From Acholeplasmataceae bacterium (GTDB taxonomy: Bacteria > Bacillota_I > Bacilli_A > Acholeplasmatales > Acholeplasmataceae), in the NCBI GenBank assembly GCA_030656435.1, contig JAUSOA010000115.1:1-6309 (forward strand): 6,309 nt of DNA. The letters run 5' to 3'. How positions within the stretch are numbered: the first letter of the stretch is position 1; every line of letters begins with the position of its first letter. Positions 5,755-6,309 of this stretch are shown here, piece after piece. The notes under the pieces were generated by a model. That model saw only the letters and a list, made by a program, of their open reading frames with translations, did no database searches and was not told the DNA's origin. Made by a program: the position numbers and the translations under genes.

Positions 5755-6309
5755 TTAAAAGAGTTCATCTAAAAGAAGATAATAATCTAACCTTTTTTCA
5801 TCAAGTGTTATGCCAAGTTTTTCTATTATCAACGATTTATATTCATTCGATTTTATATTGTAATCAAACGAGCGTATCAGTAAGCTTATATCTTGATAGA
5901 TATCAGCGATTCCCGCTCTGGATAAATCGATATACCCAGTAATTTGATCCTCTTTGATAAAAATATTGGGCAATCAGTAATCGCCATGGCTCATAACAAG
6001 TTCTTCTTCTATTTGGTTCGCTAAAAGATACTGATAGAGATCATTTGGTGTCTCAAATCTCTTCTTTGTAAGCTCTTGATCCCAGTCATCGATATCAACT
6101 GTGTTATCTTCAATTCTTTGTTTCGCAAGTTTTAGTTTATTTTCAATTCTGTTATCAATAGGACAATCAACAATTGGAATCTTCCAGAAAGATTTAATTC
6201 CCGAAACCAAGGAATCAATTAACTTTTCTGGATTTTTCATGAGTTCTTCATCACAAGCCATGAATCCATCCAGCTTCGTCATCAGTAGATAGTAATAATT
6301 TTTATTATT
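5755..6309 (-). pseudogene. APH(3')-type aminoglycoside phosphotransferase, 3' part, broken by an in-frame TGA
   Basis: Reading in from the right edge as one frame gives 'NNKNYYYLLMTKLDGFMACDEELMKNPEKLI...VDCPIDNRIENKLKLAKQRI...EELVMSHGDY', then TGA at 5976-5974, then 'LPNIFIKEDQITGYIDLSRAGIADIYQDI...YYLLLDELF' and TAA. This is the C-terminal two thirds of an APH(3') kinase, which phosphorylates the 3'-OH of kanamycin-like aminoglycosides. The Brenner motif HGDxxxxN (catalytic Asp and Mg-binding Asn), the metal-binding 'IDLSR' and the conserved C-terminal 'LDELF' are all present. The TGA falls where APH(3')-II has Cys ('HGDACLPN'), so one base change from TGC or TGT explains it. The frame is open to the edge, so the ATG at 6282 is internal and about 80 N-terminal residues lie outside. 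The rest of the sequence is well kept, implying a recent mutation, a sequencing error or, less likely, readthrough. Confidence 0.82.

Noticed and set aside
5736..5942. Plus-strand reading frame opposite the kinase C-terminus
   Set aside because: No ribosome binding site, no recognisable sequence, and antisense to conserved kinase residues.
5755..5973. A separate small gene starting at the TTG right after the TGA
   Set aside because: It is the in-frame continuation of the kinase C-terminus, with the IDxxR and LDELF motifs. It has no ribosome binding site, and the product would lack the catalytic Asp.
5974..5976. TGA read as tryptophan (Mycoplasma-type code)
   Set aside because: All Trp codons in the intact genes are TGG, and no other in-frame TGA occurs in roughly 1,700 codons. 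An AT-rich code-4 genome would use TGA for most Trp, and the family has Cys rather than Trp at this site.
6101..6292. Plus-strand reading frame opposite the kinase
   Set aside because: Overlaps well-conserved kinase sequence on the other strand, has no ribosome binding site, and gives a low-complexity hydrophobic translation.

Overview
The window is AT-rich (roughly one third G+C by eye). It has tightly packed genes, AGGAGG-type ribosome binding sites and sigma-A-like promoters (TTGAAA-17-TATAAT, TTGTTA-17-TAAAAT). This fits a low-G+C Gram-positive lineage (Bacillota or the code-11 relatives of Mollicutes). Tryptophan is always TGG in the intact genes, so the standard bacterial code applies. 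No gene here fixes the genus.

Layout, left to right. (1) Bases 1-34 hold the first 11 codons of a minus-strand gene that runs out of the window. (2) 103-858 (minus) is an AbiEi-family antitoxin/autorepressor with a clear promoter at 880-908 flanked by inverted CGACA/TGTCG half-sites. The AbiEii toxin expected next to it is missing; only a 21-codon overlapping reading frame, possibly its remnant, is found. (3) A Rho-independent terminator at 926-968 ends a two-gene minus-strand operon. The first gene is a SWIM zinc-finger protein without a helicase domain (2028-3476), and the second, 7 bases on, is a beta-lactamase-fold serine hydrolase without a signal peptide (1007-2020). (4) Divergent from the SWIM gene across only 47 bp is a UPF0158 protein (3524-3922, plus). 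(5) Convergent with that is a Fic-domain protein (3948-5108, minus), probably an AMPylase with an N-terminal inhibitory helix and a C-terminal winged helix. Its promoter is overlapped by an 80-bp nested palindrome (5145-5224). (6) A terminator (5270-5308) follows a 126-aa protein of unknown function (5312-5692, minus). (7) At the right edge is the 3' part of an APH(3')-type aminoglycoside phosphotransferase (5755-6309, minus), interrupted by an in-frame TGA inside its catalytic loop.

The genes do not form one pathway. The mix of a toxin-less AbiEi, a self-inhibited Fic protein, UPF0158, a stand-alone SWIM protein and a broken resistance-type kinase looks like an accessory stretch of stress and defence genes, some of them decaying. 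I see no transposase, integrase, CRISPR array, tRNA or rRNA. The most checkable signals are the nonsense codon in the kinase, the palindrome at the fic promoter, and the lone AbiEi with its operator. I do not see clear evidence for a wholly new multi-gene system.
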